From the NCBI RefSeq assembly GCF_036711975.1, contig NC_091970.1, forward strand, positions 4,905,501-4,969,500: a stretch of 64,000 nucleotides of DNA. Direction: 5' to 3'. A program made the translations under genes and the position numbers. The notes beneath the pieces were generated by a model. The model worked only from the letters and a program-made list of their open reading frames with translations. It did no database searches and was not told the DNA's origin. Position 1 is the first letter of the stretch; each line of letters begins with the position of its first letter. Below, in pieces: positions 21,901 to 34,056 of this stretch. This DNA comes from Onthophagus taurus (taxonomy: Eukaryota; Arthropoda; Insecta; Coleoptera; Scarabaeidae).

Positions 21901-22950
21901 GGTAAGCAACTCTTTTTTTGTATCATTTTTTTATAAATTATCATTCAAGAATAATTTTATCTTAAAATAAAATTATTTTTTCGTTTTAAATTAACCCAAT
22001 TTTATTATTTGACTTTTCACGCGAATCAATCGCGAAATCAACGTATTTTTTGTTACAAATTTGTTCTATTTTGAAACGATTCCTTTCGATATTCGCAAAA
22101 TTAAATTGGGCTTATCGAAAGTGTTTTCGAAACCACTTTTATCGTCTCGAAACGTGAATGAACTACGAAAAAAATACTCGGATGATTCCCAATCACCTTT
22201 TATTTACACTCATTTGCGATTATCTTGACCTTTTTTGTGTTTTAAACTTATTTTTAATAAAAAAATTAAGAAAACAACCAAGGTTATCAGTGATATTTCG
22301 AAAAAACATCTGGATTTTTTCAGAATAAAAATAATTAAACAAATAAACACTTACCAAAATGCAAAAAAAATTTGAGGTTATGTACTTGTCATTTTAGGTT
22401 ATGTCGATGACGCCACTTTGACGTGAATTTCAAAACTAAAAGAAAATGTCTTAAAAAATGTATTGTTATTAAACTGATAACTATGTTTAAATTAAATGTG
22501 CTTAAACTTACCAAAAAAAAATCAAGCGAATCACATTAAAATAAATCAATCCAAACTGTTTAATTCTTGCGATCTTATATTGACATTTCTGTAAACGTCA
22601 AATGAGTTCTTAGTGAAACGACGTCGATTCGTTGGGTTATCAATATGGTTAGCCACTTCCGGTATAATTTTTCGATCAAATTTAATACAAATTACAAATA
22701 GTTTTAATTAATGGGTTTTTAATTATAAATTAATGTCTTTGTTGACACAATTTAATAATTCCTTTTTAAACATCCGACTTTAATGAGGTAATTACAAGAT
22801 TAAAGGGTGAATGTAGCAACAGATGGTCCTTAATTAAAATTACAAGTCGGAAAAGTATAAATAAAGGGTTTTTAAAAGAACGAATTTTCATTGCGTTAAT
22901 GTAAAGCGTTTTGTAAAGATCTTTTCTTTTCTTTAGGATAAAAGACGAAA

Positions 22951-25900
22951 ATGGTGAATGTTTCGTTGGAAATTTCGGAAACCGAAGGAGCAAAAGTTGT
23001 CAAAAAGTAAGTGACAGAAATCAACTATTTAAATGTCAAAAATTTCCTACAAAGATAAAAATCCCCTTAAAATTCGCCGTGAATTAATTAAAATTGTTTT
23101 CCTTTCATTGGTGAGTACATAAATTAATAAATTTTAATTACTTTTATTATTATCATTAAATCAATAAGAAAAAAAAATCTTATGCGATTTCGATGCACCT
23201 TTATTTTCTTTCAATGTGTTGCGCAAGTCCGTTGCAAAATATCGATCAAACCCCCGCGTTTCTGAGTGTTAAAGCATTTCCACGTCGCCAACCCTCTTAA
23301 ATACAATCAAATTTAACCTAAAAAATGTAGAAAAAATTCATTCCTTTTCGTGCTATGAAAGCGATTGACGAGTATGGTCGATTTTCGCGTCGCCGGAAGT
23401 GCTCATTACGCGGTGGTGCAATCGCTCGTAAATCGGAGGAAGAAAAAATTACACAATATGCAATTTAACAGGGTTAAATCCGTGGAGATGTTTGCGACTC
23501 GAAAAAATTGCTATCAAAAATTCCAAGCTGGTAAAAGATTAATTTCTAAGTAAGTTTATTTAATTAAAATATCAATTAGATTTAGATTAGATTAAAATGG
23601 TGTAATAATAATAGAAATTAATAATTTAATTTTATTAAAAGTATGCAGCTTGATTTTTCGGAGTGTATATTAGGTTGCATAACTCAAATTATATTAAATC
23701 AATTTTTTATTTATAAATTATTTTTTATTATTTTTACAATAAATTTGATTTAATTTCATTTATTTACACTAATTATTCATAATTGAATTAAATTAATTAA
23801 AAAAATTTAATTAATATCTGTTTTTAATTAAAAAAAAAAGATAGTGTATATTGGGTTGCCTGGCTTCACATTTATTTTCTAAACTTTATTATTTTTATTT
23901 TATGCACTCTTTCGCAACAAAATTTAATGTCGCTCGGGCGACATTTTACGATTTTATTTATAACTACCTACATAACAAGATAACATTAACACACAACACG
24001 AATTTATCTCCTTTATTTGTGTTTTTAATCGAGCTACTTGAACGCGAATAATTTTCCACGTTTATTTTATCAATACATTTCAATAAAAGCTTGGATTTTT
24101 GTTTAAAACGATTAAAAATGATGAGAGTAACAAAGAATTCATGCCATGGTAACAGAGACGTTTTCCGTTCCATCTTTAGATGAGACCTTCACTTTGCGAG
24201 AACCAGTTTCTCGGCCACTTTAGGTCATCACTTCACTCTATATCTAGTTTTGAAGCGAATTTGATTGTTTATAAATCTCGTTAAAAAAAATTCGATTAAA
24301 CGAGCAAAATAGATAAAGATTTTTTTTACAAAGAAAATTAACATGATTATTATCTCGTTTCTTGAACCGCAACATCCTCTCTCTTATGCAATTCAACTTC
24401 CTGTGAGTTGCGTTATTGTTGTTCTTATTAATTTAAATTTTAGTTCAATAAACTTTTTGAGGTTATATTGACTTTTAAATTTGGTACCAACTTAAATTAA
24501 ATGTTTATAATTTAAAAATAATTTTTATTTTTAGGAATTTTTTTCGATAAAATTAGGTTGGTGCTAAAAGTGTAAAAAAAAATATGATTTGAAGTTAAAT
24601 AAAACAATTTTCTTTTTTAATTTGTTATAGGCCCCGTATTAAAACGCGTTATGCCGTTTTGATTGCGCTGATCGTACTGCTATGCCTCTGTTTGGGATTG
24701 GCACACGTTATGGGGGCCTTTTCGAAAAACACCACAAAAGTATTTAACCCGCCTGCGGTTTTAAAGCCTTTACCACCTTCGCCATCGCGACTCCACGTCT
24801 TCGAAAAGGCCGCAGTTTGTGCTGATGCTGCAGCGTGTGCCAGAATCGGAAAGTAAGTAATTTTGCTAAACTATTTTTTTCAAGTTGCAACACAAAAATT
24901 GCATGCAATTTCAAAAATTACTTCTAAAATGCAACGTTATCTTTTTACTTTATAAACAAGTCCTTATCTTATCTTTGAACATACTCTGTACCTGCTGATG
25001 CAGTGTTATTTACTTAGAATAGCGTTAAAACGGGCGCTTACGTGGTTTAAGCAATGTTTTTGTTGGTGTTACGCAATTTTAAGGCGTCAAAACAGAAAAG
25101 TTTTCGATCATTTTGTTTACATTGAAAAAGATTTTTTATCAATATAAATAAATAACGTAATAGCCGCGGTATTAATTAACTGCGTAAAATCATTACTAAC
25201 CTTGACTTTCACTCATTGAAGCGTACTTGCATTAAATTGTATTGGAAATTAATTAATTACTCATTGTGTTATTGTAGATGATGTTTTCTAGCTTCTTATC
25301 GAAAGTTCCTAAAAAAACGGGTTAGAATCAGATTTTAATCTTAATTGTCACCAAAACAAGTCACTTTTAAACCAATTTTTATCTTCAAACGCCTTAGTAA
25401 GCTTCAAAAATGTAAATAATCTTAAAAATAATAGACTCAAATTGACAGCTATAATTTAAAACTGTCAAATGTCAAAATTAGTACCAACCATCTAATCGTG
25501 CAAAATAAAATTAAAATTTGTTTATACTTTTTATTTTTAATGATTAATTAATTCAATAAAAATTATAAAAATAAATTAATTAATTAAATAAAAAAATATT
25601 TAAAAAAATGTAGAAGTATCTACCACCATGACAACGCATGCGCTTAATATCAAATCAACAAGATCCGGGTCGGGTATATAAACAATCGCGAATCGCTTAA
25701 ACGTCAGTTTAACGTCAAAATACGTTAGGAGTTTCATCGAGGAATTTCAGTGCGACGAAAATCGAATAAATCTACCTCAAAACCGGTGCTTTATAACATC
25801 TAACACAAAGAAAAATAATAACCAACATGTCCGAAAGCCATTTTGACGAGTACGAACACTACAATTTCGACGATAAACACGTTTACCCAGGAAAGCAACG

Positions 25901-28665
25901 GTCGAAGAAAGAAGTGAGCCAGCACACGAACCATTTCGATCCGAGTGGACACACAAGGAAAATCGTCACGAAATTAATGAACACTGAGAAGAATAGGAAG
26001 GTGGTCGAAGTGAAAGCGAAAAATTAAAGAAAAAGAACGGATGTGATTATTTTTTTTTAAAGACGATCGATTTTTGCGCTTTGTTTTTGACGATTTTGGT
26101 TGTGGATTATGAATAGAGGTTTCTTTCTGTGATTTTTGGGTTTGGAAGAAAGAAAAATACGGTTTGTGGTGGTTTCGTTGCGATTTTGGGGAGAAATTTT
26201 ATTGCGTTTTTAATAATTACTTATTAATTAAATATAATTATGGTTATGTACTGTAAATATAATAAAAACAACCTGCGTTCTATGGCAAGACTTAAAAAAA
26301 ATCGAATAAAATGACTTATTAAGTACCATTTTCGTTTTATTTCTTTTCTCTTTGTAAATTAAACGCTTTTAAAAAAAAGATTATTGCTCATTGTGTTGCG
26401 TTTTTTAATTTATTTTGGACGAGTGGGTTGAGGTTGTTTACTAACAAAGGATTTAGAGGGACCTTGGCTTGATTGCGTATTTATTATGAAACTCGTGTAG
26501 AGGCGGATTCATCAAGGTTTTACTTTAAAATAAAATTTAAAAATATTTTAATAATAAATCTTAATGTTTTTAATTTAAAATAATTAATTAATATTGCTTA
26601 ATTTTAATTAAAATTAATAATTAAAAAATATATATATTGGGTTATGCAACCCACCACACCATCTTGCATACTTATTTGCATAACCCAACATTTTAACCTA
26701 AAAATCTAATTATTATTTTAAATTCCAATAATTTTTTAGGGACATCTTAGAGAAAAATGGATCAGCTGTAGACGCAGCGATCGCCACTTTATTTTGTAAT
26801 GGAATAGTTAACATGCAAAGTATGGGCCTCGGGGGAGGTTTCTTAATGACCATTTACATCCGAGAAGAAAAACGAGCTTACACATTAAACGCTAGGGAAT
26901 TCGCACCACTAACAACTAAAGAAGAATTATACACCAACGATTCAACAACTAAAAAAGGTATCCAACGTTATCAAAACGAACATAAATAAATCAATCATTT
27001 TAGGTCCCCTCGCAATCGGAGTTCCGGGTGAATTAAAAGGATATTGGGCGGCTTACAAACGTTTTGGAAAACTCCCATGGAAAGAGTTAATTCAACCCTC
27101 CATAGATCTTTGCGAGCATGGCTATAATATAAGTTTGGCCCAACACGATTCAGTGCAATGGGATGAAAAGAACATTAAAAAGGATCCCCATCTCAAGTAT
27201 TTCTTTATTTTCGAATCAACCGACTAAATAATGCGTCCAATTAATTTTAGAACTTGGTTTAAAGACCCAAAAGGAGAAAATAAGCCAATTGGTTCGAGAG
27301 TGATTCCTGAAAAACTTTGTGAAACCCTAAAAATAATCGCTAAGAATGGAGGTGACGAATTATATACTGGAAATTTATCGAAATCATTCGTTGATGATAT
27401 CCAAGAAATGGGGGGTTTAGTAACACATGATGATTTAAGAAATTACACGTTAATTAATTAATTAATTTGTAAATAACAAAATTAAAAATTAATTTTTAGA
27501 GCCGAATGGATGGATCCAATCACTACGGAATTTCCCAACGGGGAAAAACTCCACACAATCGGTCTCCCAGGTGGAGGGCCCCTATTATGTTTTATTTTAA
27601 ATATATTGGCGGGTTATAACATGACTAAAGAAAGCATCGAAGACACCAACTCCACGGTTTTAACCTATCACAGAGTTGTGGAAGCTTTTAAATATGCTTA
27701 TGCGAGAAGAACCGAACTTGGAGATCCTAAATTTAACGAATTAACTCAGGTTACCTAATTAAACTCAGATTGAATCAAGTTATTTAAATTATTTTATTTA
27801 GGTTATTAAAAATTTAACCTCAAAAAGTTACGCGGATGAAATCCGTTCAATGATAAGCGATCAAGGAACTAGTCAAGACCCCAAAGATTACGGGGCTGTT
27901 ATGGTGAATAAAGATGACCACGGAACAGCTCACATGTCTATTTTAGCCGAAAATGGTGATGCGGTTTCAGTTACGAGCACAATTAATTTATATTTCGGAG
28001 CTGGGGTAACATCGAAACAAACTGGGATAGTGTTAAATAGCGTTATGGACGATTTTTCTTACCCACATTTTAATAATTACTTTGGGGTTCCTTGGTCCCC
28101 CACCAACGTAGTTGCCCCGGGAAAACGGCCGTTATCTTCGATGAGCCCGACGATTATCACGGATAAAAACGGCGATGTTATCTTAGTTATAGGCGCTTCT
28201 GGGGGGACTAAAATAACGACGGCTGTGGCCGAAGTGATTATGAGGTTGTTGTGGTTCGGACAAAACATTAAGGAAGCTGTTGATGCCCCAAGATTTCACC
28301 ATCAACTTTTCCCCATGAAAATCTCGTACGAATATGGCCATTTACAGGTAATTAAAAAGTATTTTTAGTTTATTTAAATAAAATAAATGTTTAATTTAAA
28401 TAATACATTATGCAACCCAATGTGCATGAAACATAACCTAAAAAATTAGTTAAATAAATTTATTTATTTAAGATTAATTTGTATATAAAGTGAAATTAAT
28501 TTAATTTTTTTCTAGCCCATATTGGACGGATTAAATAATTTGGGGCATAAACTCGAAATTTATAAGGAACGAGGAAGCATAGTTTGCGCAATGTTTAGGA
28601 ATAAAGGCAAAATTTTTGCAAACTCTGATTTTAGAAAGGGAGGAGATGTTTATGGGTATAATTAA
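22951..28665 (+). CDS. Gamma-glutamyltransferase (glutathione hydrolase), 610 aa
   Basis: Eight exons join in phase: 22951-23006, 24631-24852, 26740-26957, 27004-27196, 27251-27448, 27500-27749, 27802-28347 and 28516-28665. A short cytosolic N-terminus precedes a single membrane anchor (VLIALIVLLCLCLGLAHV), so the enzyme is a type II ectoenzyme that cleaves the gamma-glutamyl bond of glutathione. GGT landmarks are intact: SMGLGGGF, the processing/nucleophile Thr in DDHGTAHMS (about residue 421), SVTSTINLYFGAGV, LNSVMDDFS, PGKRPLSSMSPTI and GASGGTKI. Length fits the family. Autocatalytic cleavage before the Thr is expected from family knowledge. An alternative first exon at 23374-23549 joins exon 2 in the same phase. 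Intron 2 hosts the NUPR-like gene. Confidence 0.95.
23374..23549 (+). other. Alternative first coding exon of GGT
   Basis: Begins ATGGTCGATTTTCGCG and ends AATTTCTAA|GTAAGT, leaving two bases, exactly the phase left by exon 22951-23006. Spliced to 24631 it gives a 650-aa isoform whose cytosolic N-terminus is about 40 residues longer and strongly basic (LVNRRKKKLHN, FNRVKSVEMFATRKN). An in-frame TTG lies 9 nt further up, but ATG at 23374 is the first ATG of this frame in the exon. Usage by a second promoter is inference; both starts could also be spliced versions of one transcript unit. Confidence 0.6.
25675..25710 (+). promoter_or_regulatory. TATA box and initiator of the nested NUPR-like gene
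   Basis: TATATAAA at 25675-25682 and an arthropod-type initiator TCAGTTT at 25704-25710, about 30 bp apart as expected. The coding start follows at 25827. Confidence 0.7.
25827..26027 (+). CDS. NUPR1/p8-like nuclear protein (Drosophila CG6770 type), 66 aa
   Basis: Complete single-exon gene nested in GGT intron 2, same strand. The N-terminal acidic/aromatic part (SESHFDEYEHYNFDDKH) and the basic C-terminal core (SKKEVSQHTNHFDPSGHTRK then LVTKL-type IVTKLMNTEKN) match the NUPR family layout: acidic patch, then a bipartite basic nuclear signal and helix. Vertebrate NUPR1 is a small stress-induced disordered chromatin co-regulator; a similar role here is from family knowledge. It has its own TATA promoter, and AATAAA near 26260 can end the transcript. 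The ORF is intact with normal codon use, so this is an active gene, not a fragment. Confidence 0.9.
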   Translation: MSESHFDEYEHYNFDDKHVYPGKQRSKKEVSQHTNHFDPSGHTRKIVTKLMNTEKNRKVVEVKAKN

Positions 28666-29310
28666 TAATGAATTAGTGAGACTTTTTAAAGTAAAGAATC
28701 TTAATGACTGATGTTGATGCGACTATGAAGATATTTTAATTGTACAGAAAGTATACATATATACGCGTATTTGTTAAGTTGTATAATCTTTTTGATATAT
28801 TTTTGTTATAATCACGTTTTTTTCTGTGTATATATTAACATTTATTATAAATAAACATTTATTATAAATAAACATTTATTATAAATAAACATTTATTATA
28901 AATAAACATTTATTATAAATAAACATTTATTATAAATAAACATTTATTTTAAATTGTCGTTTTATAATAAAGTATGCAACCCAATTTGCTTCGATCATTT
29001 GATACATAACCTATAAAGCAGGAATTTTAAATGTTTTTAATTTATAACTTATTTAATTAAGATTAAGTTGTAATAATTAAATGAATTAAAATTATATTTT
29101 TAATTTAAAATTAGGTGCTAATTCAATAATTTCTATAAAAATAATGGTGGAGTTGGGTGTAAAAGTTTTGGATAAATCCCAAGATTTATTTCTTAAATTT
29201 AAACATTTTTGATCGTTTTAGGATGTGAATAGAGAGTGTTGTTGCTAAAAATCTTGATGAGACGACAGTTTGAAAATCTTGGCACCGATTTTTTTCTCCA
29301 GCCGGTTCTT
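28666..29310. other. Intergenic region downstream of GGT
   Basis: AT-rich 3' flank of GGT with a 17-bp tandem array (28836-28954) and a TATGCAACCCAATTTGC copy near 28973 that recurs in GGT introns. No gene seen. Confidence 0.5.
28836..28954. repeat. Minisatellite, 17-bp unit, about 7 copies
   Basis: Near-perfect tandem copies of AAACATTTATTATAAAT in the GGT 3' flank. Low divergence between units suggests recent slippage. Confidence 0.9.
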
Positions 29311-29319
29311 TATAAATAG
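29311..29319 (+). promoter_or_regulatory. TATA box of the BTB zinc-finger gene
   Basis: TATAAATAG 96 bp before the ATG at 29407, in a patch richer in GC than its surroundings. A start site about 30 bp downstream would give a short unspliced leader. Confidence 0.6.
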
Positions 29320-29406
29320 CCAGCTGGATAATTATGGACGGGCCACACCGGACCGCGATTTCCCGGGGCAGTCCACACCAATTTTCCAAAGTTAGTGCTC
29401 CCCGAA

Positions 29407-30188
29407 ATGGACGAACAGTACATGCTCAGGTGGCACTATCAAGAAACGACCATTTGTCGAAGTTTCGCGCACCTGTTAGACTCCGATCTTTTAACAGACT
29501 GCTCAATTTCCGCGAAAAATAAAACTTTTCGCGCACACAAAATCGTCCTCGCAGCTTGTAGCACGTATTTCTTGGGATTATTTCAGGTAAAACACTTTAA
29601 TTTAATTAATTTTGAATTAATCTCCTTTAAAAAAGGGTCTGGGAAGTGGTGATTCACCGATTGTTGTTCTTCACGATGCCAACCCCGAAGATGTTGACGC
29701 TATCTTATCTTACATTTATAAAGGACAATGTTTGGTGAAGAAAGATCAAGTATCAAGAATAATTTCTTTAGCAAAAATCTTAAAAATACAAGGTTTATGT
29801 AATGTAAAGATATCCGATGTTATGGAAAATGACTGTGATAAAGCTGATGTTAAATGTGATAAAGAAAACGGGGAAGAAAACGAGAATCAAAATCAAGGTA
29901 AAAATTAATTCAATAAGTCATTCTTATTTAATCATCGTTTTAGATCCTCCGAAAGAGTTAACGAAGAAAATTTTGAAAGATTTACCCGAAGTTTGTAAAT
30001 GTTTTATTTGCGGAAAATACCTCAGCAACCAATACAATTTAAGGGTCCACATGGAGACCCACAAAGACACTTATTATTCGTGCGTTTCATGTCCCCACGT
30101 CTCAAAGAGCAGGGATGCTCTGAGAAAACACGTTTCGTATAGACACCCGGAAGAATACACAACGAGAAAGAAGAAAAAAACTTGTTAA
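29407..30188 (+). CDS. BTB/POZ protein with two C2H2 zinc fingers, 228 aa
   Basis: Three exons: 29407-29586, 29636-29897 and 29944-30188. Residues about 1-110 are a BTB domain of the tramtrack/lola class: MLRWHYQETTICRSFAHLL, DCSISAKNKTFRAHKIVLAA and CSTYFLGLF, then the SGDSPIVVLHDANPEDVDAI strand-helix. After an acidic Lys/Glu linker two C2H2 fingers follow (CFICGKYLSNQYNLRVHMETH and CVSCPHVSKSRDALRKHVSYRH). The protein is very short for a BTB-ZF regulator, which usually has hundreds of linker residues. A sequence-specific transcription regulator is expected from the family. The acceptor before 29636 has a weak pyrimidine tract, so that boundary is the least sure part. Confidence 0.88.
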
Positions 30189-30440
30189 TAAATCTTTTTT
30201 GTAATAAATTTATTACTGAAAATCCCTGGAAAAAAATAATAATCAAAACACTCCCACAATTTCATCGAATTAATTGTATAATATAAAAATACATGAAAAT
30301 AAATAAAAAAAAAGCTTTAAATCGTAGGAACACAGCTCATCAAAGCTCAAATTATACTGGGATTATAAATACTTTTTAAATGCAAAATAAAACTTTTAAA
30401 TAAGATGGGAAATACTTAATTAAAAATAACTAAATAATAA

Positions 30441-32595
30441 TTAAAAAGGTTCTATTATCCACATCTTCGTATTGCAATCCTGTCCAACAGAAACCAAGGT
30501 CGAATCGTCCAACCAAGACAATCGCGTTATTTGACTTTGCGCATGGGCATCTGAAATTAAAATTAACCATTTTACTACGCAACAATTCTACCATAAATTT
30601 ACTCACTTTTTATTATCACGTGCTTATTCGGCTTGACAACAGACCAAATTATTATGTTCGTATCTAAACTTCCGCTAGCTACTAATAAAGAATTTGGCGA
30701 CCAAGCAATCGTATTCACCCTCGCGTTATGAAATCCCCATTCTTGATTTGTGGCAAGCTAAATAAATTTAAATAAACTAATTTTAAAAAAATTTAAAAAA
30801 AAGTTAGGTTATGTTATAAATTGAAATTTGACAGCTAAAAAAATGAGGTTAAATTTTATATTTAAATTTGACAGCTAAAAAGCGAGGTTATGTTTTAATA
30901 AAATAATTTTTACCTTATATTCCGGGACACTATACAAAATAACCTTCCTATGAGCATCACAAGCCACCAAATATTTATCATCTGGGGAAAAAGAAACATC
31001 AGTTACAGCGCCTAAATGATCCAACTCAATTTTTTGGTTAAGTGATGTTCCGTTTAACTCATAAATATGAACTTTATTATCCATGCTCCCCCCAACGGCG
31101 ATATCACCAACTTTAGAAACGCTTGCACTCGACGGTTCATAATTAACTTTCAACTCCCCCACTTTCTTATCATCTTGTATCACGGATATCTCATTAACGC
31201 TAGCTGCAATAATGATATTTTTTTCCTTCAAAATATCCATACCCCGCGGTTGCGACCCCAATTTAATGTCTGTTTTGGTGTAGGTATTATTCTCAATGTC
31301 AATTTGTTTAACGGAATCGTCAATTCCGCAAGTATACATTAAATTTCCGTTCGGTTTCATCCCGTTTATTTGATTTCCATGTCCCAAGCCGTTAACACGA
31401 TTATTTTCGCCAGTTGAGGCGTTCCAATTTGTGACAAATCCGTCATGGGAGCCGGTAAAAATGTTTGTTCTATCTTCGGTCAATGATAAAACGGTGATCG
31501 GTTTGTTATGACCCTTCACAATCCTTAAAGGTTTTGATGAATCATTAACGTCTAAATAGTTAATAAATCCGCTCAAAGAAACGGAAAGTAAATATTGACC
31601 CTGCCAAAGACACGAAACTTGTTGATCCTCCACCGTTGCCCCCAAAACGAACTCGGACACCATTTGTCTCGTTTCAACATCCCAAAGTCTGGCGGTTTTA
31701 TCCCCGCTCGATGTTAAAAGTTGCCTCCCATCGGGGCTCCAGCTCACCCCGTAAACACCACCGTTATGAGCGGGGCTCCCCACTTCCCCCACTAAATCCG
31801 ATGATGTCCCATCGTAAATAAAAACTTTCCCATCGAATCCAGCCGATGCAAACAAATTTCCACTCGGCGAATAACGCACGGCTTGCACAAAACGAGAATG
31901 ATCTTGTTTGGTCATTTTAAATTTAAAGGGGGGTCCTTCAAAGACCCCGATTGTGTTATCCTCGGAGCCGGTGACGATTCGAAAGGGTCGTGTTGGGCGG
32001 AAATCGCACGAATTAATCGGTTTTGATTGTCCGGAAATTTCCCCAACCGAAGTTCCAGTTTCGGACATAAAAACGTGACCGAAACGTTCTCGCCCTTCCC
32101 CAACAACAACCATCCGTTGGTTATCCGGGGACCATGCGATATCTTTAATCGGCCCCCCGATCGGGTGGAATTCATTTTTTAAAATGTGCTCTTTATTTAC
32201 AGTGTCCCAAATTCGAACTTTCCCCGATTGATCCCCCGAGGCGATGTAAAAACCACTCGGGGAGTATTTCGCAACATTTACAGGGAGAGAATGTTCGGTG
32301 TATATCTCGGAAATCGCCGGGTTCTAAAGATAATAATAAGAGTAATTAAAATTTATCAATTTAGCTTATCTTACCTCGATATTTCGGATGATAACGGAAT
32401 TTCCGTTGGTGTAAAGGAAGTTTTTTCCTTTTGGGTCTCCTCCCAACACCAAAGGTTGCCCCCTTTGGGTCCTTGGAAGAGTGGCATACACATTTTCTAC
32501 AAGGAAAAATTAATAATCACGGTAACGCCCTTCGTTTTTAACAATTAGAACCCAAAAAAAAATGATTCACACTTACTCAAACTATAACTCGACAT
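30441..32595 (-). CDS. flr: Actin-interacting protein 1 (WDR1 / flare), 603 aa
   Basis: Five exons in phase: 32577-32595, 32375-32496, 30914-32323, 30607-30757 and 30441-30550. The start reads MSSYSLKNVYATLPRTQRGQ and continues with GGDPKGKNFLYTNGNSVIIR, near-diagnostic of AIP1. Repeated WD units with GH...WD spacing run through the whole protein (for example SWSPDGRQLLTSSGDKTARLW), making the double seven-bladed propeller of this family. AIP1 works with cofilin to cap and disassemble actin filaments in the cytoplasm. Length matches the family (about 605 aa). The 19-bp first coding exon is followed by a 80-nt intron. It lies tail-to-tail with the BTB gene, about 250 bp between stop codons. 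Confidence 0.95.
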
Positions 32596-33116
32596 GATTT
32601 GGTTATGTAATTCCTTTCTATTCGAAATAAGACTGCGAGACACCGCTAAAATGCATGAATGATAATAATGATGATGTCGCGATAAATCGTTTTAGCCGAG
32701 ATTAAAATAGGGTGTTGGGTTTGCCTAAAATGGAAATTGTACGGTGACCACATACACACAACTCGGAAAGAGAGAGAGTACAAGATAACACCGGCTTCGA
32801 AGGCAATTAGGGGGTCGCCGACCAATCAAAATTCGAGATTTGATTTTTAAAAAATCCGGCGCGTTTAAATTTAGGATATTTTCGAATTTCACGGGAAATT
32901 TATAGCTTTTGGCATCGATGTAAAATGAGAAAATTCATTTTAATCCGAATTAAACCAACTCTTGGTGTTTCTTTATTGAAATAACCGAATGAAATCGGTT
33001 TAAATAGAAAGTTTTTAGTGAAAGCATGACCAGGATTTTTTGCTACATCTTAACACGTTAAAAGGAGGCGAAACACCGGAAATGATCTTTAGATTACATT
33101 CATAGATAGCGGGAAA
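32596..33116. other. Divergent promoter region, AIP1 and small peptide gene
   Basis: 521 bp between two divergent coding starts. Around 32690-32870 the sequence is richer in GC than nearby spacers (includes an AGAGAGAGAG stretch), which fits an AIP1 promoter. No TATA box is obvious for either gene. Confidence 0.4.
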
Positions 33117-33350
33117 ATGGTTGAAATAAGTTATTTAACCATAACACTTCCTTTATTGTTAATTATTTGTTTTGTATCATCAATTAGTTATGGTAAGGTT
33201 AGAATCTAAAAATAAATTTTTCCTAATTTTCTATTTAATATTGTAGGAAAACCTCGTCACCAATATCAGGATAAACCCGTTTATACGTATGTTAAAACAT
33301 ATCGAAATGCCCAATTCAAATGGGGCGTTAGCATTGGAAAACCTAGATAA
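33117..33350 (+). CDS. Small putative secreted peptide, 59 aa
   Basis: Two exons, 33117-33192 and 33247-33350, joined in phase across a 54-nt GT/AG intron. Residues 1-25 are a clear signal peptide (ITLPLLLIICFVSSISYG). The remainder is a basic, aromatic peptide (KPRHQYQDKPVYTYVK, then FKWGVSIGKPR), with the tetrapeptide GKPR at the start of the mature part and again at the very C-terminus. No cysteine in the mature part. AATAAAG near 33460 may end the transcript. The family is unknown to me; a neuropeptide, antimicrobial or accessory-gland peptide are all possible. Too short for ordinary ORF filters, so it is easily missed. Confidence 0.6.
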
Positions 33351-34056
33351 AAAAAAGTGAGGTTATAAATTATCATTAACTTTAATTATTAATTGTATTA
33401 TTCGTAAAATGATTAAATCTTTTAATTACGTTTAATTTGAGTTGAATAATTCGAAATAATAAAGAAATTAACTAAAATTAATTTTAAAAATATAACCTAA
33501 GTTAAGTTAAATGCTTTGTTCATAGATAGCGCTGTAACATCCTTTATTTGATGAAATAATAAATTATAATTTAATATTTAATTATTTATTATTTCTAATA
33601 TTACGTAAAACTATATATAAATGCGTATTTTAAATGGGGAATTAACTAATATTAATTTTAAAAATATTAAATTAGCTTTGTAATAAATTTAATTCATAGA
33701 TGGCGACTTTACCTATAATAAATTATATTAAATTAACTCACCGTAATATTTAATTATTCCAACTTCCTCTGCATTTCTCAAACACTCTTTAATCATCTTC
33801 AAAGATTTTAAATTTTTACTTTAATGAAAATAAGATTTGTATTTTTTTTGACTAAACGTCAAATTCAAACATCAATCAATTTTTAGTCCCAAAAAAAACT
33901 TTATTCTTACATAAACTATCTAATATAGTATAATACAATAAAGCCTAAAAATATGATTCTAAATGAAAACTAACTGAATGAAATACAAATTGATTTTGAA
34001 GTTAATCCTAATAAAATAAACCGATTAAAAATTAAAATTGGACTTAAACGTAACGG
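33351..34056. other. Intergenic region, small peptide gene to LIN54
   Basis: Tail-to-tail spacer. It contains CATAGATAGCGCTGTAAC near 33522 and CATAGATGGCGAC near 33686, CTCF-like words. No further coding signal. Confidence 0.45.

Noticed and set aside
28836-28954. CRISPR-like array
   Set aside because: The repeats are 17-bp units in direct tandem without spacers, in a eukaryotic 3' flank; a minisatellite.
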